In this document: piece after piece, positions 16,702-24,171 of the stretch
How the letters are laid out: each line of letters opens with the position of its first letter
How positions within the stretch are numbered: position 1 is the stretch's first letter
Assembly (NCBI RefSeq): GCF_035658495.1
Contig: NZ_CP141944.1
Span: forward strand, 894,001-958,000
Direction: 5' to 3'
DNA: 64,000 bases
Origin: Novosphingobium sp. RL4
GTDB lineage: Bacteria > Pseudomonadota > Alphaproteobacteria > Sphingomonadales > Sphingomonadaceae
Position numbers and translations under genes: made by a program
The notes under the pieces: generated by a model
What the model saw: only the letters and a program-made list of their open reading frames with translations
What the model was told of the DNA's origin: nothing
Databases searched by the model: none

Positions 16702-17937
16702 CTATGCGAGAGACGAACCGGCGTCCTCTGCCGGGACGATGCGGGGCATGGTAAGCTGGATCCAGCCCAGCGCCAGCAGGTAGGAAACGGCCGCAAAGGC
16801 GAACAGCGGCCCGTAGCCGAGCCCGGCTGCCAGAACGAGACCGGCGATCTTGCTGATCGCGGTGCCGCCCAGATTGCCGCAGAAAGCGCCGAATCCGGTT
16901 ACCCGGCCCACCTTGTGGCGCGGCGTCACGTCGGCGATCAGGCCGAACAGATTGGTCGAGAAGCCCTGGTGTCCGGCCAGGGTCAGTGCCATCAGGCCCA
17001 CCGCGGGCCAATAGCCGTCCACGTGAAGGGCCAGCGGCACCGGCACCACGCAAAGCGCCGATATCAGCATCAGGGTCTTGCGCGTGCGGTTGGCGCTCCA
17101 GCCGCTCGACAGCAGGCGGTTCGCCGCGAAGCCGGAGATCAGCGAACCCGCGGCCGAACCGCAGTAGGCCAGCGCCAGCGGCGGGCCGAGTTCGGTGCCG
17201 GAAAGGCCGAACTGCCGGTTGAAATAGTCCGGCATCCAGAACAGCATGAGCCACCAGGTCGCGTCCGAGAGCACCTTGGCGAGAGCGATCGTCCAGGTGC
17301 GGCCTTCCTTGAGGAACAGCTTGTCGCCCGAAACGAGATTGCCGGAAACGCCGGGCTGCCGGTCGCCAAAATCCACCCCGCGCGAGGCGGCCAGCCACGC
17401 CGCGACCCAGAACAGCCCGACCACGCCCGCCAGCACGAAAGCCGCGCGCCAGCCCCAGACCGCCGCCACCAGCGGGATCGCCAGCGGCGCGAGGATCGCG
17501 CCAAGGCTGTTCATCGCGTTGGAAAGCCCAAATCCGATGGAGCGCAGGTTCGGCGGGAAGATCGTTGCAATGGTCTTCACGTTCGCCGGCGTGCCCATCG
17601 ATTCCGTGGCGCCAAGCCCGATGCGGCAGAGCACGAACTGGCTGAAACTGTGCGCCCACCCATGCGTCATCGCCGCCAGCGACCATGCCGCCACACCTGC
17701 CGCGTTGGCCCACTTCGCGCCCAGCCGGTCGACGATCCAGCCCGCTGCGAGGAAGCCGAACGCCGCGCCCGCCTGGAACCAGGCGGCCAGGGTGCCGTAG
17801 TCGTCGTCGCTCCAGCCGAGGTCGGCGGCGATCGTCGGCTTCAGTACCGAGATGATCTGGCGGTCCACGAGATTGAGCACGCCCGCCGTCAGGGCCAGCG
17901 TGAACAGCAGCCAGCGGCGGCGCGGGGAGAGGGTCAT
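16702..17937 (-). CDS. MFS transporter, ACS/hexuronate (ExuT)-like
   Basis: 411 residues, 12 predicted helices. The helix-1 sequence LNLVDRQIISVLKPTIAADLGWSD and ATESMGTPANVKTIATIFPPNLRSIGFGLSNAMNSLGAILAPL match the anion:cation symporter family that imports hexuronates and other acidic sugars. An anionic-sugar importer would fit a sulfosugar such as sulfoquinovose. It is encoded downstream of the monooxygenase, separated by a strong hairpin, and upstream of the TonB receptor in the same direction. Confidence 0.9.
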   Translation of the reverse strand: MTLSPRRRWLLFTLALTAGVLNLVDRQIISVLKPTIAADLGWSDDDYGTLAAWFQAGAAFGFLAAGWIVDRLGAKWANAAGVAAWSLAAMTHGWAHSFSQFVLCRIGLGATESMGTPANVKTIATIFPPNLRSIGFGLSNAMNSLGAILAPLAIPLVAAVWGWRAAFVLAGVVGLFWVAAWLAASRGVDFGDRQPGVSGNLVSGDKLFLKEGRTWTIALAKVLSDATWWLMLFWMPDYFNRQFGLSGTELGPPLALAYCGSAAGSLISGFAANRLLSSGWSANRTRKTLMLISALCVVPVPLALHVDGYWPAVGLMALTLAGHQGFSTNLFGLIADVTPRHKVGRVTGFGAFCGNLGGTAISKIAGLVLAAGLGYGPLFAFAAVSYLLALGWIQLTMPRIVPAEDAGSSLA

Positions 17938-18027
17938 GCGCGGCGCATCCGGGTTTTGGGGGATTTCTGCATCGCGGATCGTCTAGCGATGGCGAGGGGC
18001 AGGGGCGAACAAGAAATTCTAGGGCGG

Positions 18028-18070
18028 CAAGGGAGAGGCAGGGGGTGTTCGGCCCCCTGCCTCTCCCTTG
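18028..18070 (-). terminator. Strong intra-operon hairpin between monooxygenase and MFS genes
   Basis: Perfect 18-bp inverted repeat (18028-18045 with 18053-18070), 7-nt loop, beginning 3 nt after the monooxygenase stop. There is no U tract after it on the minus strand, so it may act as a processing or stabilising stem that sets relative expression rather than as a full terminator. Confidence 0.6.
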
Positions 18071-18073
18071 TTC

Positions 18074-19156
18074 CTAAAGCGCCAGGGGCCCGTGATCGAT
18101 CCGGGGCAGCACGTGCCGTGCGAACAGGTCCGCCTCTGCCGCATGCGGATAGCCCGAGAGGATGAAGGCATCGATCCCGGCCTCGCGATAGGCCTGCAGT
18201 TTCGCCAGGACCTGATCCGGATCGCCGACGATCGCCGCGCCGCAGCCCGAGCGGGCACGGCCGATGCCGGTCCAGAGGTTGTCCTCGGCATAGCCGTCGT
18301 CGCTGGCGGTTTCGCGAAGCGCAGCCTGAGCCTGTACGCCCACCGACTGGGAATCGAGCGAGCGGGCACGGATCGCGGCGCCCTCTGCCGCGTCGAGGCG
18401 CGAGAGCAGGCGGTTCGCCGCATCGCGCGCATCGGCTTCGGTCTCGCGCACGATCACGTGGACGCGGTAGCCGAAGCGCAAGGTGCGGCCATACTTCGCG
18501 GCGCGGGTGCGCATGTCGGCGATGGTTTCCTTTACCGCTTCCATGCGGTCCGGCCACATGAGATAGACGTCGCAGCCCTTGGCGGCGACTTCGCGGGCGG
18601 GTTCGGAGAGGCCGCCGAAGTAGAGCGGCGGGCACTTCGAACCCGGCGCGATCATGCGCGGGGCATCCAGTCTGAGGTTCCAGAAGCGGCCCTGATGGTC
18701 GAGCGACTGACCCGACAGCAGCGTGCGCAGGATCTCGATGGCCTCGGTCGTGCGCTCGTAGCGGGCGCCGCCATCCAGCGTTTCACCCGGCATCTCGCTG
18801 GAGATGATGTTGATGTTGAGGCGGCCGCCCCCGTTCCTTTGGCCAAGAATCTGGTCGATCGTGGCGATCTGGCGGGCAAGCTGGGCGGGCCACATCTCGC
18901 CGATGCGCACCGCCATCAGCAGCTTGATACGGCGGACCTGCGTGGCGATGGCGGCGGCGAAGGCGGTGGTGTCTATCCCGAGCGCATAGCCGGAAGGCAG
19001 CAGCACATTGTCGAACCCGCCTTCCTCGGCGGCAGTCACGATATTGCGGCAGTGTTCCCAGCTGGAGCGCAGCATGGGGTCCGGCTGGCCGAGGAACTCG
19101 TAGTCATCGTCGCAGAGCGCCGAAAACCAGCTGATCTCGCAAGGGTCCAGTGTCAC
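18074..19156 (-). CDS. SsuD-like FMNH2-dependent sulfonate monooxygenase (LLM family)
   Basis: 360-residue TIM-barrel flavin monooxygenase of the luciferase-like family. It aligns with E. coli alkanesulfonate monooxygenase SsuD: Arg231, His233, Arg302 and Tyr336 fall at positions of SsuD Arg226, His228, Arg297 and Tyr331, a constant offset of five; the position of SsuD Cys54 is Leu59 (LLPSGYALG). Such enzymes use FMNH2 and O2 to release sulfite from a C-S bond. GTG 19156 overlaps the upstream reductase stop as GTGA. With the reductase it resembles the SmoC-SmoB pair of sulfoquinovose sulfolysis; substrate not proven. Confidence 0.85.
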   Translation of the reverse strand: MTLDPCEISWFSALCDDDYEFLGQPDPMLRSSWEHCRNIVTAAEEGGFDNVLLPSGYALGIDTTAFAAAIATQVRRIKLLMAVRIGEMWPAQLARQIATIDQILGQRNGGGRLNINIISSEMPGETLDGGARYERTTEAIEILRTLLSGQSLDHQGRFWNLRLDAPRMIAPGSKCPPLYFGGLSEPAREVAAKGCDVYLMWPDRMEAVKETIADMRTRAAKYGRTLRFGYRVHVIVRETEADARDAANRLLSRLDAAEGAAIRARSLDSQSVGVQAQAALRETASDDGYAEDNLWTGIGRARSGCGAAIVGDPDQVLAKLQAYREAGIDAFILSGYPHAAEADLFARHVLPRIDHGPLAL

Positions 19157-20073
19157 GGCAGGCGCGCTCCCATCGATGCTTCGAGCACCGCGTACCATTC
19201 GGATGCGGTCCATTCGACCTTGAGCGCATCGCGCGAGGCGAGAATGCGTTCGGGGGTCTGCGAACCGACGATGGGGATCGCGCGCGAGGGGTGCGCCATG
19301 ATCCACGACAGCGCGGCGGCGGCGGCATCGGTGCCGTAGCGCTCGCCCTGTGCGGCTACCAGCTTCGCCACCGGGTCTTCCGAATCCGCGGCAAGGCGGC
19401 CGCCACCAAGTGGCGACCATGCCAGCACCGCCACGTCGCGGGCCATCGCCTGATCGAGCGTGCCGTCATAGAGCGGCGCATAACGGGCGGCCGAGAATTC
19501 GGGCTGGGTCGAGACGATGGGGAAGGGCAGGTAGGTCTGGAGCGCGTCGAATTCGGCGGGGCTGTAGTTGGAAACGCCGATGGCCTTGACCTTGCCGCTC
19601 TTGACCATGGCAGCCAGGGTGGCCGCCACGTCGCGCGGGTGGGCCAGGAAGTCGCGGCGGTGGATCTGGTAGAGTTCGACCGAAGGCAGGCCGAGCCGTT
19701 CGAGCGAGGCTTCAAGGGCCTTGTTCAGATAGTCGGGGCTCGAATCGTAAGGCACGCCCAGCACGATGCCGCCCTTGGTGGCGATCGTCATCCGCTCGCG
19801 AAGGTCGGGGCGCAGGGCCAGCGCCTTGCCCAGCAGCAGTTCCGCGCCGCCGAAGCCGAGCGCGGCGTCGCAGCCGTAGATGTCGGCGGTATCGAACAGG
19901 GTGATTCCCGCTTCAAGCGCCGCCTCGATGCGGGCGACGATGGCGCCGATATCGTCGTTGCCGTCGGGGCGGGCGAGCCGCCACATGCCCCAGGCAATCG
20001 GAAAAACGGAAATTCCGCTCTTGCCGAGCGGGACGGATTGGGCCGATAGGCGCGTCGTCGTGGGGGAAGTCAT
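19153..20073 (-). CDS. Aldo/keto reductase (YdhF-like)
   Basis: 306 residues with the complete AKR tetrad Asp61, Tyr66 (DTADIYG), Lys100 (IATKGG) and His138 (YQIHRRD). It would reduce an aldehyde or ketone with NAD(P)H. The translationally coupled monooxygenase downstream suggests it reduces the aldehyde left by desulfonation, as SmoB reduces 6-oxo-glucose to glucose. ATG 20073 is used; ATG 20085 is in frame four codons earlier. Its start is only 30 nt from the divergent Gfo/Idh gene. Confidence 0.88.
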   Translation of the reverse strand: MTSPTTTRLSAQSVPLGKSGISVFPIAWGMWRLARPDGNDDIGAIVARIEAALEAGITLFDTADIYGCDAALGFGGAELLLGKALALRPDLRERMTIATKGGIVLGVPYDSSPDYLNKALEASLERLGLPSVELYQIHRRDFLAHPRDVAATLAAMVKSGKVKAIGVSNYSPAEFDALQTYLPFPIVSTQPEFSAARYAPLYDGTLDQAMARDVAVLAWSPLGGGRLAADSEDPVAKLVAAQGERYGTDAAAAALSWIMAHPSRAIPIVGSQTPERILASRDALKVEWTASEWYAVLEASMGARLP

Positions 20074-20103
20074 GGGTCGCCACATGGCACACGGAGTTGC
20101 GAA

Positions 20104-21192
20104 ATGGTAGAGACGCTGCGTTACGGAATTGTCGGAACCGGGATGATGGGTGTGGAGCACATCCACAACCTCAATATCCTCGAAGGCGCCGAAGTGGTCG
20201 CCATCGCCGACCCTGAGCCGACCTCGCTCGGCTGGGCGAAGGATGCCCTGGGCGACAAGGCCGAAGGCGTCCGGGAATTCGCCGATAGCGCCAGCATGAT
20301 CGAAAACGCGGGCCTCGATGCCGTGGTGGTGGTCTCGCCCAACTTCACGCACCGCGCGGTGCTGGAGCCGCTGCTGGACAGCGACGTGGCGATCCTCTGC
20401 GAAAAGCCGCTCTGCACCACGATGGACGATGCGCGCTGGGTGGTCGAGCGGGCAGAGGCGCGCAAGGGCCTGTTCTGGACCGGCATGGAATATCGCTTCA
20501 TGCCGCCCGCCAAGGCCTTCATCGACGAGATTCACGGCGGCAAGGTCGGCCGTTTGCAGATGCTCTCGATCCGCGAGCATCGCTTCCCGTTCCTGGTGAA
20601 GGTGCGGGACTGGAACCGCTTCTCGGCCAATACCGGCGGCACCATGGTGGAGAAGTGCTGCCACTTCTTCGACCTCATGCGGCTCATCACCCGTTCGGAG
20701 CCGGTGCGTGTCTATTGCTCGGGCGCCATGGACGTGAACCATATCGAAGAGCGCTATGACGGCCGCCAGCCGGACATCATCGACAACAGCTTCACCACCG
20801 TCGATTTTGCCGACGGCACCCGCGCGCTGCTGGACCTGTGCATGTTCGCGGAAGGCGCCGAGCATCAGGAAGAGATGAGCGCCACCGGCGACAAGGGCCG
20901 TCTCGACGTGCTGATCCCGCCGGGCGATCTCGTCTGGTCGCCGCGCGTGCCGTGGCCGGGGCCGAAGTCGGTCGAGCGCTGGCATGTCGCGGTGGACGAG
21001 GCGGCGATGGATGCCGGTTCGCACCACGGCGCGACGTTCTATCAGCATGAAGCCTTTGCCCGCGCCGTTCGCGGCGAGGGCGAGGTTCAGGTGACCGCGC
21101 GCGACGGCCTGATGGCCGTGGCCATCGGCGCGGCGGCGGAACTCAGCGCGCGCGAGAAGCGCGTGGTGGAGATGGCGGAACTGCTGGGCTGA
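20104..21192 (+). CDS. Gfo/Idh/MocA family NAD-dependent protein; candidate NAD+-dependent sulfoquinovosidase
   Basis: 362 residues. N-terminal Rossmann motif GIVGTGMMG (8-16), EKPL (100-103, with catalytic-type Lys101), and GGTMVEKCCHFFDLMR (178-193), where His187 and Asp190 sit in the active-site helix. The family oxidises sugars at C2 or C3 with NAD+; some members are glycosidases acting by transient C3 oxidation, including the GH188 SqgA sulfoquinovosidases. Neighbouring monooxygenase and reductase genes make that role attractive but sequence alone cannot decide. SD GGAG is 7 nt before ATG. Confidence 0.85.
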   Translation: MVETLRYGIVGTGMMGVEHIHNLNILEGAEVVAIADPEPTSLGWAKDALGDKAEGVREFADSASMIENAGLDAVVVVSPNFTHRAVLEPLLDSDVAILCEKPLCTTMDDARWVVERAEARKGLFWTGMEYRFMPPAKAFIDEIHGGKVGRLQMLSIREHRFPFLVKVRDWNRFSANTGGTMVEKCCHFFDLMRLITRSEPVRVYCSGAMDVNHIEERYDGRQPDIIDNSFTTVDFADGTRALLDLCMFAEGAEHQEEMSATGDKGRLDVLIPPGDLVWSPRVPWPGPKSVERWHVAVDEAAMDAGSHHGATFYQHEAFARAVRGEGEVQVTARDGLMAVAIGAAAELSAREKRVVEMAELLG

Positions 21193-21204
21193 TGCCGAAC
21201 AGGG

Positions 21205-21263
21205 CGTCGTCCCGGGCATGATCCGGCCAGACCTGATCCGGCCAGACCTGGTCCGGGACGACG
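21205..21263. terminator. Convergent-gene hairpin with 15-bp tandem repeat in the loop
   Basis: Arms CGTCGTCCCGG (21205-21215) and CCGGGACGACG (21253-21263) are exact complements. The loop holds two tandem copies of GATCCGGCCAGACCT (21220-21234, 21235-21249) and a partial third. It lies between the convergent Gfo/Idh and sulfatase genes; no T tract. Confidence 0.5.
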
Positions 21264-21270
21264 TGCCGTT

Positions 21271-23652
21271 TCATTTCAATTCCAGCCGCGTCTCGCCGAG
21301 CACCTCGCTGTAGGGCTGGCGTGCCGCCGCTTCCGAGCCGACCGGCGAGTTCCGGTCTTGCCCGATATCGAAGCTCTCCGAAAACGCGCCGATGCTGGTC
21401 GGGAAGTCCGCGATCCTGCCCTCTCCCACCGGCTGGCCGTTCACGAAGAGCCGGATCGTTCCCGAAGCGGGCCGGGAGAAGAACGCGCCCTGTCCGCCGG
21501 GGGCCTGTCCGCCGGGGGGCTGGGCGGGCACGAATTCGTAGCCCACGGTCGCCGCGCCTTGCGGTAGCTTCGTGGCGGAGACCACGCGGTCCCGGCGCAG
21601 GCCGTAGGCGTTGTTCTCGAAGACCAGCTGCCCGTCCTTGGCATAGAGCACGAAGCCGCCCAGCCTTCCGCCCTCTGCCACCAGAGCGCCCTGTCCGGCG
21701 GCGGCATTGCCCTTGATCGCGACCGTCAGGCTATGTGCCTTCGATAGGTCCGGGACGGCATTCTGCGGAAGCGGGCCGATATCCGCCTGATAGACGAAGC
21801 TCCTGCGCTTGGGATCGAGCAGTGTCGGCACGCCCATCGGCAGCGGGACGAGCGGGAAGACGCCGTTGCGCTGGCCTTCCTTGACGAACTCGGCCTTGAG
21901 TTCCTCCAGCTTGGCCGGGTTCGTGGCGGCGAGGTCCTTGCTTTCGCTGAAGTCGTGCGCGACGTCGTAGAGTTCCCAGCGGTCGTTCCCGGGATCGTCG
22001 AGGAACACGCGCTGGAGGTTCTCCAGCAGTTCCCACGGGCGGTAGTTGCGCTTGGCGGCGGCAACCCAGCCCTGCTTGTAGATGGCGCGGTTGCCGAAGA
22101 TCTCGAAATACTGCTCGGTATGCTCTTCGGGTGCCTTGGGGTTGGTGAAGGTGGCGAGCAGGCTGTGGCCGGCGAAAGGCGTCTGCTTCACGCCGTCCAC
22201 TTCGGTGGGGAAGGCGATGTGCGCGGCGTCGAGGATGGTCGGCGCGATGTCGTTGACGTGGCCGAACTGGCTGCGCACGGCACCCGGCTGGCTGGTGTGG
22301 CCGGGCCACGAGACGATCAGCGGATTGCGCGTGCCGCCGAAGTGCGAGGCGACCTGCTTCATCCACTGGAACGGCGTGGTGGTGGCCCAGGCCCAGCCCG
22401 CGCCGTAGTGGTTGGAAAGTTCCGGCCCGCCCAGCGCATCGATATGGGCAAGCTGGGTCGGCAGGTCGTGCGGCGCACCGCTGGCGGAGGCGCCTTCGTT
22501 GGTGATCCGGCCCTCGATCCCGCCCTCTGCGCTGCCGCCATTGTCGCCCACGACGTAGACCACCAGCAGGTTGTCGCCGCCCGGCCGCGCGCGCAGGGTC
22601 TGGATCAGGCGCCCCACTTCGTAGTCGGTCTGTTCCACGAAGGCGGAGTAGATCTCCATCTGCCGGGCATAGAGCTTGCGTTCGTCGGCCGAGAGGCTGG
22701 ACCATGCCGGAATGCCCTCGGGCCGGGGTGTCAGCCTGGCATCGGCGGGAATGATGCCGAGCTTCTTCTGGCGGGCGAAAGTCTCCTCGCGGTATTTGTC
22801 CCAGCCGCCGTCGAAGCGGCCCTTGTTACGGTCGATCCACTCCTGCGGGACATGGTGCGGGGTATGGACCGCGCCGGTGGCGAAATAGAGGAAATAGGGC
22901 TTCTGCGGGGCCAGCGCGTCATGTTCGTCCACCCAGCCGACCGCCTTGTTCACCAGATCGGTGGTGAGGTGGTAGCCCTGCTCGGGTGTGGCCGGGGCGG
23001 GAATCGCGGTGGTGTCGTTGTAGAGGTGCGGCTCCCACTGGTTGTCCTCGCCGGACATGAAGCCGTAGAAATGGTCGAAGCCCAGCCCGGTCGGCCAGTG
23101 GTTGAACGGCCCGGCCGAGGAAATCTCCCACTTGGGCGTATTGTGCCACTTGCCGAAGGCGGCGGTGGAATAGCCGTTGCCTTGCAGGATGCGGGCGATC
23201 GAGGCGGTCTCGGCCTTCCAGATTGTGTTGTAGGCTGGGAAACCGGCGGGAATGTCGGCAAGGTTGCCGAAGCCGACCTGATGCTGGTTGCGCCCGGTCA
23301 GCAGCGATGCGCGCGTGGGCGAGCAGATCGCGGTGGTATGGAAGCGGTTGTAGCGAAGCCCTTCCGCCGCCAGTTTTTCCAGCGCGGGGGTGCGGGGCAC
23401 GCCGCCGAAGGCAGAAGTTGCCGCGAAGCCCGCATCGTCGAGCAGGACCAGCAGTACGTTCGGCGCGCCCTTGGGCGCCTGCGGCGGCGCCGGAAAAGCG
23501 GGGGCGGAATCGGCGCGGGTGAGGCCGACCCTGCCGGTGAACACCTCGGCCACGTTTATTCTGGCTTCCTGCGCCATGGCGCCTGTGGTGAGCGCGGACG
23601 TGGCGAGCGAGGACGCGGCAAGCAGCAGCGCTGCCCTTGTGAAGACATGCAT
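21271..23652 (-). CDS. Secreted arylsulfatase
   Basis: 793 residues with an N-terminal signal peptide (cleavage near AMA-Q, residue 27). Sulfatase signature C110-S-P-T-R114-A-S-L-L-T-G supplies the cysteine converted to formylglycine; LLDDAG (71-76) and a later GDNGG provide Ca ligands. A roughly 170-residue C-terminal beta-rich extension is typical of large AtsA/type I sulfatases. It would release sulfate from sulfate esters in the periplasm. ATG 23652 was chosen from the signal peptide and the GGGG site 8 nt upstream. A formylglycine-generating enzyme is not in the window. Confidence 0.93.
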   Translation of the reverse strand: MHVFTRAALLLAASSLATSALTTGAMAQEARINVAEVFTGRVGLTRADSAPAFPAPPQAPKGAPNVLLVLLDDAGFAATSAFGGVPRTPALEKLAAEGLRYNRFHTTAICSPTRASLLTGRNQHQVGFGNLADIPAGFPAYNTIWKAETASIARILQGNGYSTAAFGKWHNTPKWEISSAGPFNHWPTGLGFDHFYGFMSGEDNQWEPHLYNDTTAIPAPATPEQGYHLTTDLVNKAVGWVDEHDALAPQKPYFLYFATGAVHTPHHVPQEWIDRNKGRFDGGWDKYREETFARQKKLGIIPADARLTPRPEGIPAWSSLSADERKLYARQMEIYSAFVEQTDYEVGRLIQTLRARPGGDNLLVVYVVGDNGGSAEGGIEGRITNEGASASGAPHDLPTQLAHIDALGGPELSNHYGAGWAWATTTPFQWMKQVASHFGGTRNPLIVSWPGHTSQPGAVRSQFGHVNDIAPTILDAAHIAFPTEVDGVKQTPFAGHSLLATFTNPKAPEEHTEQYFEIFGNRAIYKQGWVAAAKRNYRPWELLENLQRVFLDDPGNDRWELYDVAHDFSESKDLAATNPAKLEELKAEFVKEGQRNGVFPLVPLPMGVPTLLDPKRRSFVYQADIGPLPQNAVPDLSKAHSLTVAIKGNAAAGQGALVAEGGRLGGFVLYAKDGQLVFENNAYGLRRDRVVSATKLPQGAATVGYEFVPAQPPGGQAPGGQGAFFSRPASGTIRLFVNGQPVGEGRIADFPTSIGAFSESFDIGQDRNSPVGSEAAARQPYSEVLGETRLELK

Positions 23653-23806
23653 GGAATTACCCCAAGTATCATGGCGCGGGCATCTGCCGGCGCGTGACGA
23701 ACGTTCCGATCGTGGAAATGGCGCGTGCCGGAACAGCCGGCCCCTGCGGGGGCCGGGAGCGGCGCGGGAAGGCCGGGCCCACAAGTCTGGGCTCCGGTTT
23801 TCGGCC

Positions 23807-23833
23807 TCAGGTCTGGATCATGTTCATGCGCAT
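23807..23833 (-). CDS. Possible Met-rich leader peptide upstream of the arylsulfatase
   Basis: Eight codons encoding MRMNMIQT then TGA. GAGG is 7 nt upstream of the ATG. It is in the sulfatase leader, on the same strand, 155 nt before the gene. Three Met in eight residues could couple translation to methionine or SAM supply, but nothing beyond position, ribosome site and composition supports it. Confidence 0.3.
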   Translation of the reverse strand: MRMNMIQT

Positions 23834-23861
23834 CGTTTCACCTCATGAGGAGGGAATCACG

Positions 23862-23897
23862 ATGCTGGCGCGGTCGCCCGGGCATCGTGCGCTTTAG
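23862..23897 (+). CDS. Possible short open frame with strong ribosome site
   Basis: Encodes MLARSPGHRAL. A perfect AGGAGG at 23848-23853 lies 8 nt before the ATG. It would be read toward the WYL-like gene 275 nt downstream. It shares the CCTCATGAGG palindrome with the opposite-strand short frame, so at least one of the two may be fortuitous. Confidence 0.2.
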   Translation: MLARSPGHRAL

Positions 23898-23995
23898 CTG
23901 TTGGTGACGCGGAGCAAGCTGCATCCCGATCAAAAGCCGCGGGTCGGCACCTGAATTGAACGCAGGGGCGACCGACCATCGCTCCCCCTTGGGTG

Positions 23996-24022
23996 TATTC
24001 TCAACTTAATTGATAGAGAATG
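23996..24022. promoter_or_regulatory. Operator-like palindrome, site 3
   Basis: Left half TATTCTCAAC (23996-24005) is identical to site 1; seven bases follow, then ATAGAGAATG, which keeps 7 of 10 positions of the reverse half-site. It lies 344 nt upstream of the sulfatase start and 150 nt upstream of the WYL-like gene, so it could serve either. Confidence 0.5.
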
Positions 24023-24171
24023 TGAGTCAAGCCCGCGCCGCCGCACCATCGTCCCGGCGTGGGCCTGATCCGTCGGGAGTTCTCCGGCAGTGACGGCGCC
24101 GGACTTGCATCTGGCGGCCGGGTCCGGCATTATGCTGCGGTGCACAACAGTCCTGTCCAATCCTATCCGGT

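Larger units (their letters stand above)
23653..24171. other. 519-nt leader/intergenic region upstream of the arylsulfatase
   Basis: No ordinary gene. It contains operator-like site 3 at its far end, two very short open frames on opposite strands with good ribosome sites, a palindrome CCTCATGAGG (23841-23850), and a GC-rich hairpin CCGGCCCC/GGGGCCGG near 23737-23757. If transcription starts near site 3, the sulfatase mRNA has a leader of about 340 nt. Confidence 0.6.

Noticed and set aside
12851..24022. The organosulfur block as a recently acquired genomic island.
   Set aside because: Base composition looks like the rest of the window, and there are no transposases, integrases or flanking direct repeats.
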